Below are positions 1 to 8,941 of a stretch of 64,000 bases of DNA, one piece after another. A model generated the notes under the pieces. That model had not been told where the DNA came from, searched no databases, and saw only the letters and a list, made by a program, of their open reading frames with translations. The position numbers were made by a program, and so were the translations under genes. Positions within the stretch are counted from its first letter, which is position 1. Every line of letters starts with the position of its first letter. Source of the stretch: a bacterium (GTDB taxonomy: Bacteria; Verrucomicrobiota; Verrucomicrobiia; Verrucomicrobiales; Akkermansiaceae); NCBI GenBank assembly GCA_018222765.1, contig JAAEZT010000001.1, positions 389,476-453,475 of the forward strand, given 5' to 3'.

Positions 1-666
1 GACTTTGAAGCGGTGACTCAAATTCTCGCCGAACCATTCGATTCGACCAAGGCCTATACTCTCACTGCCCAGGTTGGAAAACTTCCCACCGAAGATTCAG
101 GAGGAAGCTTCAACTACAATCCTGACTGGCATGGCTACGCTGTTCAATTCGTAGTGGGTGGCACAACTATCGATGGCGCGACTTATGCTGGCCAAGTCAC
201 CGGCGGAACCGTCCTGGCTGAAGACGACAACTCCCTGGATATCATAGCCAATGAGTTCGTCACTTCGACTGTAATCTATTATCCCAACCCGGAAGATTCC
301 GTTCACGATGGAGAGCCCATCCAAATCCGGTTGTGCGCCCTCGAAAACCGCGAAGACAGAGCACTCGCCGGATGGGTCGCTTTCGACGATGTCACCTTGC
401 AAACCGGTGCCGTTCAAGCTCCGGAGAACTCGATAAAAATCACCTCGTTCGACTACAATAAAGACACCGAACGAATTTCTCTGAGCTGGGCCTCCCGGGA
501 AGGTCGAAACTACCTCGTTTCCTATTCAACTGATCTGGTTGACTGGGAAGCCGACCTCGATGATTCGGTAAGCGCCGACCCCGGGGACACAACAACCAGG
601 TCCTTCAGTGTCCAAAATCTTGCAGATGCAACCGGTCAGATTTTCTTTCGCGTCCAACGAAACTAA
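1..666 (+). CDS. C-terminal part of a secreted protein with a verrucomicrobial C-terminal module (5' end outside window)
   Basis: The reading frame is open from base 1 and ends at TAA 664-666, so this is the end of a longer gene; a GTG at 13 is an internal codon as far as can be told. The last ~75 residues (from about ITSFDYNKDT to FFRVQRN) form a module with the pattern 'LSWASREGRNYLVSYSTDL..W', ending in an Arg-containing beta strand. The same module closes the repeat protein at 8942-10537 and, more diverged, the giant protein at 10663-16683. The part before it looks like an all-beta domain. No enzyme motif is seen. Likely extracellular or surface exposed, inferred from the shared module and the company it keeps. 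Confidence 0.7.
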   Translation, partial: DFEAVTQILAEPFDSTKAYTLTAQVGKLPTEDSGGSFNYNPDWHGYAVQFVVGGTTIDGATYAGQVTGGTVLAEDDNSLDIIANEFVTSTVIYYPNPEDSVHDGEPIQIRLCALENREDRALAGWVAFDDVTLQTGAVQAPENSIKITSFDYNKDTERISLSWASREGRNYLVSYSTDLVDWEADLDDSVSADPGDTTTRSFSVQNLADATGQIFFRVQRN

Positions 667-872
667 GAGTTCACCACTCCCTAGTCTTTCAGCCGCACCT
701 CACAAGGGCTAAGCTCTCAGCGAAGAGAGGGCAAAGGAATACGATCGCGATCAATTCTTATAGGCCAAAACCACGAAGGTTCAGGCCCCGTGATCGCCAC
801 CTCACCCCTCGACGGCTTTGGTCTTTTCCATGGAAAAATCCGTCCCGAAAATCCCGGCGAAAACCAATTGAT

Positions 873-1361
873 CTACCCTCGATATTTCTTCGTCAGGCGT
901 TTGGCACACTGGACCTGTGCGCCGGTCTCCAGACAACACTTCCGGCGGGCGCGAATCCATTCCACGGGATCACTTCCTTTGGGAATAAATCCCGCCTTGG
1001 CACACCAGGCGATGATAAACTGCCCAGTCCGTCCACAGCCCGCAACACAATGAATGACCGCGGGCTCTTTGGCGGCGTGATGCCGGTCCATCAACTTGAT
1101 AAATCGCTCGATTTGCTCGTCGGTCGGCACCCCGTAGTCCGGGACGTGGATGAAATGATAGGCGAACTGCTTCGGCACATCCTGCCGGTTATCGAACTCA
1201 CAAACATTCACGACTGATTTAATCCCCTTCTCCTTGAAGAGCTCAAAAACCTCCGGATCCGGCCACCAAGACGCAGCAATCACGCCGTCAACTATCCAGG
1301 TGAAAGGTTCCGTCCGTTCAGGCTGTCCTTGCTTTGGCCAATACCAGGGGCGAATGGGCAT
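873..1361 (-). CDS. Dual-specificity / tyrosine phosphatase family protein
   Basis: 162 residues, cytoplasmic (no signal peptide). The phosphatase P-loop is HCVAGCGRTG, with the nucleophile Cys105 and Arg111 (C-x5-R). The motif VPDYG around residue 75 supplies the expected general-acid Asp. The size fits a minimal DSP fold. The family hydrolyses phosphate from phospho-Tyr/Ser/Thr or from other small phosphorylated substrates; the substrate here cannot be told. The gene is convergent with the phosphatase-unrelated region before it and divergent from the VWA-like gene at 1465. Confidence 0.85.
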   Translation of the reverse strand: MPIRPWYWPKQGQPERTEPFTWIVDGVIAASWWPDPEVFELFKEKGIKSVVNVCEFDNRQDVPKQFAYHFIHVPDYGVPTDEQIERFIKLMDRHHAAKEPAVIHCVAGCGRTGQFIIAWCAKAGFIPKGSDPVEWIRARRKCCLETGAQVQCAKRLTKKYRG

Positions 1362-1464
1362 TCCCCTTTATGACAGCACCTCAGGACCTTGCAACGGCCA
1401 TGCCCCTCGAAATGATTTTCTTTCTGCTTCGTGCCGCCTCCCGTTGCATGCTAGCATACTCACT

Positions 1465-2589
1465 ATGAGGTTCTTAGCCCCCTTTATACTTGCTCTCACT
1501 ACCCCCGTCTGGGCCAAGACCGATCCGGCCGTACTTTTGACGTCGTTGGAGAAATCCTATACCGAGCGCGTTGCCGAAATCCCCGCTGCCGACGACAAAG
1601 GACTGCAGGCCGGCGACCGACTCTCCGCACTTCTCGACCTCCGCTACCTTACCGTTCTGGAGTCAATTCTGGCCGGGCTCAATACCACGGAAGAGAACCT
1701 GAAAAAGCAAATCGATATCGACGAACTGACCGGGTCGGAAAAGAGGCGTACGTTGGAACTCCGCATGGACGCTCTCGAATATCGCGTCGCCTCCTTGGCC
1801 TCCCCGGACTTCCAGGAGCCACGAACCAGCCCCATCGAAAAAATCCAAAAGGCCTATGAACGGAAAGCCCGAAAACCCACGATGGAGCTCGCCAAAGCGC
1901 AGAAAGCCCGTGACCAGGAATACGAACGCAGCTCCCTCAACGAGCGGAAAGTCGACGAGCTCTCCGAACAAATTAAAGAGCACAAAAAAAGCCTGACTGC
2001 CCTCAAAGCAGCATTCTTTGGAGCAAACGTGGGTAAAGCCTTTGAGCTTCCCATCGACCAATACGCCAACGGACCCGCCTCAGCCCTCCTTGCAAAAGTC
2101 ATCACTACCCGGGATCAACTCCTCGTCACCCTTAGAATCGATCCCCTGGCTGTTGCTGATAACGCCGACGCCAAACAGGGCGAAGTTGGTGGCATCAATT
2201 TTAAAGCAACCAATCTGGGTGTAATTCTTGATAACTCCTCCAGCATGCAGCCCTACATTCCCGCTCTTAAAAAAGAGATCGATAAAAACTTCCCTGGTTC
2301 ACACTACCGCGAGATCTACGGTTGCGCCCTCACCTGGCATGCTGCACCAAAAACACTCGGCCGACGTGAACAGGTCATCCTTTCCATGGAGGATCTCATT
2401 ATCGTCAAAAAGACCGACGCCGTCTATTGGTTTAGTGACCTCCGTGATGCCCAAACCCCTGCCGGACTGGCGCGAGTCTCGGAACTCTTCGATCGCTCAG
2501 GCGCGGCCTTCTACGCCTCCTCCGTCGATCAAAAACCAAAAGATGAGCTCGAACCGCTCATCACAAAGTTTAGTAAATTTAAAAAGTAG
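1465..2589 (+). CDS. Secreted protein with coiled-coil region and VWA-like domain
   Basis: The start is placed at ATG 1465, because it begins a clear signal peptide (MRFLAPFILALTTPVWA, cleaved after the Ala); the frame is open further upstream to 1234 but that part overlaps the divergent phosphatase gene. About 374 residues. The central part is rich in Lys, Glu, Arg and Ala and looks like coiled coil. The C-terminal third resembles a von Willebrand A fold: a MIDAS-like DxSxS (DNSSSM) near residue 256, and a later strand-turn 'VYWFSDLRD' compatible with the third metal-binding loop. Probably periplasmic. Specific role unknown. It ends 4 bases before the convergent L,D-transpeptidase gene. Confidence 0.75.
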   Translation: MRFLAPFILALTTPVWAKTDPAVLLTSLEKSYTERVAEIPAADDKGLQAGDRLSALLDLRYLTVLESILAGLNTTEENLKKQIDIDELTGSEKRRTLELRMDALEYRVASLASPDFQEPRTSPIEKIQKAYERKARKPTMELAKAQKARDQEYERSSLNERKVDELSEQIKEHKKSLTALKAAFFGANVGKAFELPIDQYANGPASALLAKVITTRDQLLVTLRIDPLAVADNADAKQGEVGGINFKATNLGVILDNSSSMQPYIPALKKEIDKNFPGSHYREIYGCALTWHAAPKTLGRREQVILSMEDLIIVKKTDAVYWFSDLRDAQTPAGLARVSELFDRSGAAFYASSVDQKPKDELEPLITKFSKFKK

Positions 2590-2593
2590 TTCC

Positions 2594-3316
2594 CTACTGG
2601 TTTGTAAAGACCGGCGCCTGGTGTTGCGTGAAGAAATTCTGTGTCAACGCCATCATGTCATCCGGATTCCCGGGAAAGCCCGTGGAGTCCGGAGGTCGCG
2701 GAATATTTTGTCCAATGGTAGCGTCTTCAGACTGAGTATAGGAAATCGAAACGGGTGTTCCCACTCTCACCAAACGATAGAATTTGGGCGCGACATTCTT
2801 ATGCATCCGCAGGCATCCACCCGATGCCGGAGAGTTTTTCATCCAGCCGGTATGGAATCCGTATGCCGATTTGAATTCACACCAATACGGCATCGGCGTC
2901 CCTTTAAAGCGCCATCCCGACGGCCGGTTCCGCAAGTAACATCCACGAATCACATTCCCTTTGATGGCATATCCGTGAGTGTTGGCGCGGTAGTAATGGT
3001 TCTTCAAGCGAATCCGAAAGCTGCCGCGGGGCGTCGGCGCACTTGATCGCCCAACTGTCACCGGCATGACGAGAAGCGGCTTGCTCCCCTCCATGACATA
3101 GGCCATCTGGTTATTTAGGGAAACTTTCACGCGAACCTTGGAAGGATCTGTCGGTAAAGTGGCAGGCCGATTATAACTCTCATAGGCTTGCATCGCCGCA
3201 CTTTTCAAAGCTGTCGCCGATTGGGGAATCGGACCACATGAGCTAAACAAGAAAGCTCCGACAAACGCCGCGAACATGAAGGGGCGCAACGCGCAGAATT
3301 CAAACATTTTAACCAT
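2594..3316 (-). CDS. L,D-transpeptidase (YkuD-type), probable lipoprotein
   Basis: 240 residues. The N-terminus has a lipoprotein signal with lipobox FSSC (lipid-anchored Cys27). The YkuD catalytic signature is present: His155 in 'FHTG' and the nucleophile Cys168 in 'SGGCLRM'. The family forms or exchanges meso-DAP cross-links in peptidoglycan, or attaches proteins to it. The domain starts at about residue 60 ('VRVKVSLNNQMAYV'), the usual first strand of the fold. Family knowledge puts the activity in the periplasm. Start Met1 or Met4 are both possible. Confidence 0.9.
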   Translation of the reverse strand: MVKMFEFCALRPFMFAAFVGAFLFSSCGPIPQSATALKSAAMQAYESYNRPATLPTDPSKVRVKVSLNNQMAYVMEGSKPLLVMPVTVGRSSAPTPRGSFRIRLKNHYYRANTHGYAIKGNVIRGCYLRNRPSGWRFKGTPMPYWCEFKSAYGFHTGWMKNSPASGGCLRMHKNVAPKFYRLVRVGTPVSISYTQSEDATIGQNIPRPPDSTGFPGNPDDMMALTQNFFTQHQAPVFTNQ

Positions 3317-3514
3317 GATCTCGGGACTCTGGAACTAACGAAGAGAGTATGGAACCTATCTCTCGAAAGCGTCAAGGGAACAAGACCCCAGGCGAGAATT
3401 CCAAAGCAGACTCCGGAAGCACGGGGATTTCCACACCATGATCCCGTATCTCCAACATCCTAAAGGAGCTGAAGAAGCGCCTCATCCAACCGGAACACCA
3501 AGCGCCCGACCTTT

Positions 3515-5431
3515 TTACTTATCTCCCTCTTTAAAGGGATGTCGGGGAAGTCGAACTCCCAAGGAGCGCCCCGGAGTTCCTCCCACGGGACCAGCGCGCC
3601 AGTTGAGGGGATCAACTCCAAAAGCGCTCGTGTTAATCCGTTCGAGCCCTTGGCCCCCTCCGCCTGCTCCTACGTCCCAAGGCAATCGATTCTGATAGAT
3701 CGCCTCATCGACCGTAACGTATCGGATTTTTTCCCCCTTGGATGCCAAGGGGCGATGAATACGAAGAACACCTTGTTTTGTTGAAATGAGGGCATCAGGA
3801 ATCCGAAAAACCTGAGCGTGATCAGGAACCACCACCGACCCGGAAGACTCAGGAACACAAATGAGGTAGGCATCAGGGAGAACAGTCGTGCCCTCGGGAA
3901 ACAAGAATTGAGGCACCTTTTGACCCACGGTTCCTCCACTCAGACCCCATGTTCGAGTAGGAGTATCAGAAAGCCAGAGGGAAAGCGGATCCTTGGACTG
4001 ATTGTGGAGCTCGATGTATTGAAATCCCTCAGTATCCGGATGATACATCACTTCGGAAATGAGCAAGGGAATGAAACTTGATCCAAAATTTTTTAGACCA
4101 AAACTCTCGGAGAATTCGGGTTGAAAATAATCAACACCCTCGGAGGTTCGAGACCGGCCGAAGGACACGTTTTCATCACTCCCCTCAAAGCGTACCCCAT
4201 GGGAATAACCAGTAAGCTCTCCCTCGGGAGTCGCGGAAAAGAGATAACAACGATCACCTTTTGAGCTGAGTGCCATCTCGCTGCCTGCCGCACAAAAATC
4301 AACCTCGTCTACGACCAGGTATCCTTTTGCCGGGACAACTGTATTTTCGGGGAACTTATGTTTATATGGTCGGCTTCTTTTATAACTGAGCCACCAACCG
4401 GTAATGCTTACCGCAGCTGAGGTTGGGTTGTAGATCTCAACGCGGTCTACCAACTGCCCGGCAGACCGGGACCGAAATTCGCTGATAACGAGTGGTGGAA
4501 TTTTAGGATCAACCTCTTCCCTACCGGGTGACCCAAGTCTCGCGGCGCTTGCTCGCCACGTGCTGAAATGCTCTGGATCCGCTCCGGGTGCGAGGGACCT
4601 TCGGGTAAGCGAAAACCCCACCTTGGGTTTTCGCTTTTTAAAATAGCCATGATTATCCGGAACCGCAGGCCAAGGGTAGTGCGTTTCGTAGCGCATCTGG
4701 GTCGCAATGCCACCGTCGGGGCCAATCAGTGCGATTCGACCTATTTGATTGTTAAATCTAGAAGCCATCTCACCGTGGAACGGAACCTCGGGATACAGAC
4801 TTTGAAACTTTTTCGCGTCAGCAGCAACAACAACAAATCCTCCCGGCGATACGACAACGCCTTCAGGAAAAGTAAACTTGTTATAAGCATCAGTCCCCTC
4901 TTCGGTGAAATCTACAATTCGCAAGCCAGAGAGATTCAAGCCAACTTCTCCGGTATTCTTAAACTCAATGAATTCTTCATACTCGGACTCGGGAGGACCA
5001 TTCGTAGGATGAAACATGATTTCAGTGACCAGCAGTTTCGAAAAATCCTGGTCGGCAATAAAAGTCGCGGTTTTCAGTTCACTCCAATCCTCTCCTGATT
5101 TCACCCGGCACTGAACCACCATGGATCGGTTGGCCGAGAGAGGACCACCAAAGTCGTGAGATTCAAATGAGTCTGAGTATACTTGGACACCTGAACGAAC
5201 GCTCCCATCCTCCCCCCGTGGATCAGTCCCGTCAGTAGTGTAAAAAATTGCCCCGGTAGGGTTTTGGTTCCTCAACTTCACCAGAGTTGGGGCCACAAGC
5301 TCACCGGATTCAGGAAAAACCCCTGGTGGTTCGAGAGCGGGTGAATGAATCGTGAACGCGACAAAGCAGAGATTGAACAGAAAAAGGGAAGTCCAAGAGA
5401 CTGCGGCTTTCCTGAAGCGAACCATCCTCAA
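3515..5431 (-). CDS. Secreted lamin-tail domain protein with chitobiase C-terminal-like domain
   Basis: 638 residues with an N-terminal signal peptide (about residues 1-32). Next comes a chitobiase/beta-hexosaminidase C-terminal-type beta domain (about 33-110, with the hallmark 'IFYTTDGTDPR'). Three lamin-tail domains follow (starts near 'LLVTEIMFHP', 'LVISEFRSR' and 'LLISEVMYHP'), each with the typical 'EYEEFIEFKN'/'YIELHN' second strand and a 'G.L..V' turn. Proteins of this architecture in Verrucomicrobiota often continue into a CotH kinase domain; this one stops without it. No PEP-CTERM tail. Presumably a cell-surface or secreted adhesive/structural protein; no catalytic motif seen. Confidence 0.8.
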   Translation of the reverse strand: MRMVRFRKAAVSWTSLFLFNLCFVAFTIHSPALEPPGVFPESGELVAPTLVKLRNQNPTGAIFYTTDGTDPRGEDGSVRSGVQVYSDSFESHDFGGPLSANRSMVVQCRVKSGEDWSELKTATFIADQDFSKLLVTEIMFHPTNGPPESEYEEFIEFKNTGEVGLNLSGLRIVDFTEEGTDAYNKFTFPEGVVVSPGGFVVVAADAKKFQSLYPEVPFHGEMASRFNNQIGRIALIGPDGGIATQMRYETHYPWPAVPDNHGYFKKRKPKVGFSLTRRSLAPGADPEHFSTWRASAARLGSPGREEVDPKIPPLVISEFRSRSAGQLVDRVEIYNPTSAAVSITGWWLSYKRSRPYKHKFPENTVVPAKGYLVVDEVDFCAAGSEMALSSKGDRCYLFSATPEGELTGYSHGVRFEGSDENVSFGRSRTSEGVDYFQPEFSESFGLKNFGSSFIPLLISEVMYHPDTEGFQYIELHNQSKDPLSLWLSDTPTRTWGLSGGTVGQKVPQFLFPEGTTVLPDAYLICVPESSGSVVVPDHAQVFRIPDALISTKQGVLRIHRPLASKGEKIRYVTVDEAIYQNRLPWDVGAGGGGQGLERINTSAFGVDPLNWRAGPVGGTPGRSLGVRLPRHPFKEGDK

Positions 5432-5511
5432 ATATTAGAGTCCGACCGACAACTGTCAAGGTGGGCTGAATGCCCGCGATCACAAGCTACGCACACTTCC
5501 CCGCCTTCGTC

Positions 5512-6495
5512 TCACTTCCTCTCTCCAAGCTCCGCCTTGGCTTCCTTGATCAGCTTGGTTAACGCCATATCCAGATCTCCCTTCACTTGGCTCACATGTC
5601 TGATCACTCCTTTGTGATCGATGATGTAGATTGTCGGCCAACCGGCGATGTCCCACTTGCTGGAGATCGGGCCACCCACTTTTTCGTCCCGGAAATTACG
5701 CCAAGTAATCGTGCCATTCTTGACATACTTCGAGAGCGTTTTCGGAGGATCGGTGTTTACCCCAACCAAGGCGAAGGGCTCGCCTTTCCACTTCTCAACG
5801 AGCGACCGCTCGAATGGCAGCATGCCACGGCATGGGCCTCACCACATTCCCCAAAAGGGCAGAAGCACGACCTTGCCCCTGTATTCACTTAGGGTGATTT
5901 TCTTCCCTTCAGAATCGACCCCCTCAATTTCGGGGGCTTCACACCCCACCACTAAATGAGTGATCTTATACTTCAAGTCCGCGACCCATTTCTCCACAAA
6001 CTCATTGACTCCCTCTTCCTTCTCCAGCTTCTCCAGGATTGCCTTGGCCTCGTGATTTCTCGCCGCACGTTCGGCATCATTCAGCGTTAGATTCCGCTGT
6101 GCATCCTCAGCCACGGTCAAGGCAAGGCGAAATCTCGCTTCCTGATGAACCCTCCCTTTGGGCAACTTCCCGATGACTTCCTCCAATTGCCCCTTCTCCC
6201 CATAGAAACTCAAAATCCGGACATACTTCAGCATCAACTGATCATTCTTCGGAAGCTTCCAAATCACCTCTCCCACTCGCTTCCTCTCTTGAGCGAAGCC
6301 ATTCTCGATCACCCAACCGATGACCTCCGCCGCTCCTTCTTCAGTCAAATCACTCCTCACCAGATCGAGCACCTTCATCACCTCCACATCGTTCCTCTTG
6401 GACTTACTAATCAATTCCCGTGCGTCCTTCACTCCTCCTAGGAGCGACCCCATCGCCAAGCCCATAATCGCCATCGCCAATCTCGCTGTCATCAT
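5512..6495 (-). CDS. TlpA-like thioredoxin-fold protein with in-frame TGA at the first Cys of CxxC (candidate selenoprotein)
   Basis: One 328-codon frame interrupted only by TGA at 5839-5841 (codon 219). The upstream part (residues 1-218) has an N-terminal hydrophobic segment, a helical region and then the start of a TlpA/ResA domain ('KVVLLPFWGMW'). The downstream part resumes in the same frame with 'GPCRGMLPFE' and carries the rest of the fold, including the cis-Pro loop 'GWPTIYIID'. The family consensus here is FWATWCGPC, so the TGA replaces exactly the N-terminal redox Cys and reads W-U-G-P-C. A hairpin lies at 5788-5817 (separate entry). Family role: exported thiol:disulfide reductase. 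TGA is a normal stop for at least the gene ending at 37184, so general recoding is unlikely. The alternative is a nonsense mutation (Cys TGC/TGT to TGA). No sel genes are in this window. Confidence 0.75.
5788..5817 (-). promoter_or_regulatory. Putative bacterial SECIS hairpin downstream of the TGA codon
   Basis: On the minus strand, CGAGC (5808-5812) pairs with GCUCG (5799-5803) around a 4-nt apical loop GGUC (5804-5807). A second helix, CCAUU (5813-5817) with AGUGG (5788-5792), including one U-G pair, extends the stem with a 6-nt 3'-side bulge between them. The loop starts 31 nt after the UGA. Known bacterial SECIS elements have a small apical loop with a G in the first two positions roughly 16-37 nt after UGA, and the E. 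coli fdhF loop also contains GGUC. The match is read by eye; no folding energy was calculated. Confidence 0.55.
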
Positions 6496-6663
6496 CCCAC
6501 CCTATCAGCCGCCTCCTGATAAAGAAACATCCAAGTCCACGAGTTACATTGCTTTTAAGTTGTTCCGTGCGCTGTGGATGGGTTCACGGTCTTGTGAGAT
6601 GGCAGAGAGTAATGAGTCTTTTTCCTTGGAGTTATGGGATTAAATCACTACCGTCCCGACGTC

Positions 6664-7440
6664 ATGCAAATTAGTGTAATTATCACGCTCGCTGTAACTC
6701 TTTCTCTGCCGTCAGGTGCAGCCGTTCTCTGGAGGATAGGCAGCGATGATGGAGATCAAGATGGATTAGGCGACACTAATTTTAATGACTCGGCTGAGTT
6801 TAATGGTGCTGGGTTCAATGTTTCTGGAGTTCAGGAAAACGGGAATCGTAATGTTCTTCCAGGAAGTGCATTCAACACTGGTGGAACCAACAATAATCGT
6901 GACACCGATGATGATTATTATTTCGCTGGATCCTATTTTACGGTTGTCGATGGAGGTAACTACAATCCAGTCGGGACCATTTTCCCAAACGAGTCATACT
7001 ATGAGCGCGCTATCACTAATTCCGACCGCAACATGCGCTGGCACTTCAATGTTCCAGAATCGATTGCTGAATCCGATACCTTTACTTTCTCGATTGATTT
7101 TTACCAAGTCGATCAACAGAATGCAGTGAGCAATAGCTCAGGATTTGAACTTAATCTCTTTGTGGACGGAGTACAAATCGGAGATATGCAAAGGCTCAAC
7201 AAAAGGAGGGGTCAGGATCCGGAAGGCTGGCAATTTACCTTAGATGATTTAGGTGGACCAGCTCAACAGGGCCCGGGATTTGATCACTATATCGAACTTA
7301 GAACAATGCCATTTGGGTCAGCTCGCTGGGCAAGTTTGGATTATGTTCAGCTTGAGGTGTCGTCCGAAATTCCAGAAGTTTCATCCACTCTTTTTCTTAT
7401 TGGGGCCGCTGGCCTTGGTTTCATTCGCCGGCGGAGGTAG
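6664..7440 (+). CDS. PEP-CTERM-type secreted protein of unknown function
   Basis: The start is placed at ATG 6664 because it begins a signal peptide (MQISVIITLAVTLSLPSGAA); an upstream in-frame ATG at 6634 would put ten polar residues before it. About 258 residues, Asp/Asn/Gly rich, probably a beta-sandwich. The C-terminus is a sorting tail: 'EIPEVSSTLFLIGAAGLGF' followed by IRRRR, i.e. a variant PEP motif (P-E-V), hydrophobic helix and basic end. Such tails are processed by exosortase-type systems (family knowledge). No catalytic motif recognised. Confidence 0.75.
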   Translation: MQISVIITLAVTLSLPSGAAVLWRIGSDDGDQDGLGDTNFNDSAEFNGAGFNVSGVQENGNRNVLPGSAFNTGGTNNNRDTDDDYYFAGSYFTVVDGGNYNPVGTIFPNESYYERAITNSDRNMRWHFNVPESIAESDTFTFSIDFYQVDQQNAVSNSSGFELNLFVDGVQIGDMQRLNKRRGQDPEGWQFTLDDLGGPAQQGPGFDHYIELRTMPFGSARWASLDYVQLEVSSEIPEVSSTLFLIGAAGLGFIRRRR

Positions 7441-7996
7441 ATCAGGACGTGTGAATTTAAAATGAACTGAAGCCCGAGAGGGCGGCAGCCTCCTCAGGGC
7501 GCGTTGTTGAGGAGATCGGAGAGAGGGCGAAAGGGGGATGGGGGAAAGAGGGGCTGAGATGATGTTTTGGTTTGGCTCTCGTGGGGGATTACGGTGGGAA
7601 ACGTCTTTGCTTGGCCCCAAATTTCAAAGAAACCGGAAGATTTTAGCACGATTTCTATGGAATGAGAGCCTGGATTTTCAGCCCGCATTGCCACGATCAG
7701 CTCTTCTTTCCTCGCTCTATATCCTCTGTGATGAAGTCCCCCGAGATGCCCGAAAGGATCCATTGGCTGAGCGGCTGAACCCTCCGATAATAAACCAAGC
7801 AGGAACAATCTGTGCGAAACCTGTTTTTTTTGGGAACAGGTCCAAGTTAAAAAAGATCAAAATATCCTCGAAATCGGGGCTCGTATTCAAGAGAGTCTGG
7901 GGGGCTGCTGCGCCTCCCCAGAGATGGGTGCAGCGAGAGGACTCTAGCAAGGGATCTTCTTAACTCCCTCCGATCTTTATCCCTACTATTAACACG
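7441..7996. other. Intergenic region, 556 bases, no supported gene
   Basis: Several short open frames exist on both strands, but none has a credible domain, signal peptide or coherent composition. An inverted repeat CTCCTCA/TGAGGAG at 7490-7514 follows the gene ending at 7440 and could be a weak hairpin terminator; it lacks a T-tract. The promoter of the gene at 7997 must lie in the last part, but no clear boxes were identified. Confidence 0.5.
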
Positions 7997-8767
7997 ATGA
8001 ACAAAACATCCACGATCGCCACCCTCGCCGCACCATTCGCGAGCGCCCTCACCATCATCTCGGCTCAAGCAGCCATTTCCGTGGTCAATGCGGACTTCAG
8101 CGGAGTTCCGGACACAGGTTCGCCCGCCTCCCCGCTCGAGAGCAACCCTTACACATTCTCATTCGATGCCGGCGCGACGGCCGACAAGCTCATCGTTGCT
8201 CTCAGCTCCGAACTCTCCGGGCCGGGGCCAACCGTCATCACCTACAATAACGTGGCGCTCACACCGGTCACCGGCACGATAAACGGCAAGGCACAGGGAA
8301 TCTTTTACTTGGATGCCCCCTTCACCGGCGGAGCTGCCGATCTAGTCATCGACATGACCGGTTTCAACGTGGTAAATGGCATCGGCTTCGGCGTGACCTC
8401 AATCTCTGGCTCTGCTGCCGGCGTCGATGTGGCCAGCGCTTCCGCCGGGCTCTCGACATCTCTCACCCCAAGCGTCGCGGACAGCTTCGTCATGTCCAAC
8501 TACGCATCCAATGCAGGGGATGTTCCAACCGTGCCCTCAGGCCACACTCAACTCTACACAAGTGGTAATATCGGATCGGCTGATGGTGCCGCGGCCTACC
8601 TGAACGGCGTCGCCGCCGGTCCACTGACGATCACCTACGGTCAGACCGGTCCCAGCAGCAACGCAACGGCTGCCGCAGCGTTCTCCCCCTCCGCTATCCC
8701 GGAGCCCTCCACCGCCGCCCTTCTTGCTCTTGGTGGACTTGCTCTCATTCGCCGCCGCAGGCATTAG
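7997..8767 (+). CDS. PEP-CTERM protein with one copy of the repeated ~200-residue domain
   Basis: 256 residues: signal peptide (about 1-25, ending AQA), then a single ~200-residue beta-rich domain (opening 'PYTFSFDAGATADKLIVALS', later 'ITYNNVALTP', 'GIFYLDAPFTGGAADLVIDM' and 'GFGVTSISGSA'). The C-terminal PEP-CTERM tail is IPEPSTAALLALGGLALI + RRRRH. The same domain occurs twice in the next gene (8942-10537) and once, diverged, at the N-terminus of 10663-16683. The three close copies have high DNA identity over 306 bases without gaps. I do not recognise a named family; the exported surface location is inferred from both termini. Confidence 0.85.
   Translation: MNKTSTIATLAAPFASALTIISAQAAISVVNADFSGVPDTGSPASPLESNPYTFSFDAGATADKLIVALSSELSGPGPTVITYNNVALTPVTGTINGKAQGIFYLDAPFTGGAADLVIDMTGFNVVNGIGFGVTSISGSAAGVDVASASAGLSTSLTPSVADSFVMSNYASNAGDVPTVPSGHTQLYTSGNIGSADGAAAYLNGVAAGPLTITYGQTGPSSNATAAAAFSPSAIPEPSTAALLALGGLALIRRRRH
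8111..8416 (+). repeat. DNA repeat copy A (domain-coding)
   Basis: First of three highly similar 306-base segments, collinear without indels with 9062-9367 (B) and 9698-10003 (C). All start at GACAC[A/C]GGTTCGCCC. Diagnostic bases: A reads CTCGAGAGC and GGGCCGGGGCCAACC like C, but GTCACCGGCACGATAAACGG unlike B and C. Confidence 0.9.
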
Positions 8768-8941
8768 GGAGCCACCGATTCGAATTCCGGTATTTTTTTC
8801 AGTCCCCTCTGCAAGCTGATAGCGACTTGTTGGGCGCTGCCTGCTCGTCCGCCTTGGTGATAGTCCAATGATTGCGCAGTTATTGCCCAACCTATTTCCG
8901 AACAAGCCCTTACCTCACAGAAAACCTCTTCAAAAAAGTCC

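Noticed and set aside
5821..5834. A perfect CATGC/GCATG hairpin directly after the TGA as the SECIS element
   Set aside because: Its loop begins only 9 nt after the UGA, too close for known bacterial SECIS elements; the hairpin at 5788-5817 fits better.
5839..5841. TGA as a sense codon throughout the genome (alternative genetic code)
   Set aside because: At least the gene ending at 37184 uses TGA as its stop in a normal place, so general reassignment is not supported.
7538..7963. Plus-strand frame of 141 codons in the 7.4-8.0 kb gap
   Set aside because: No signal peptide, domain or coherent composition; opposite-strand frames of similar length exist.
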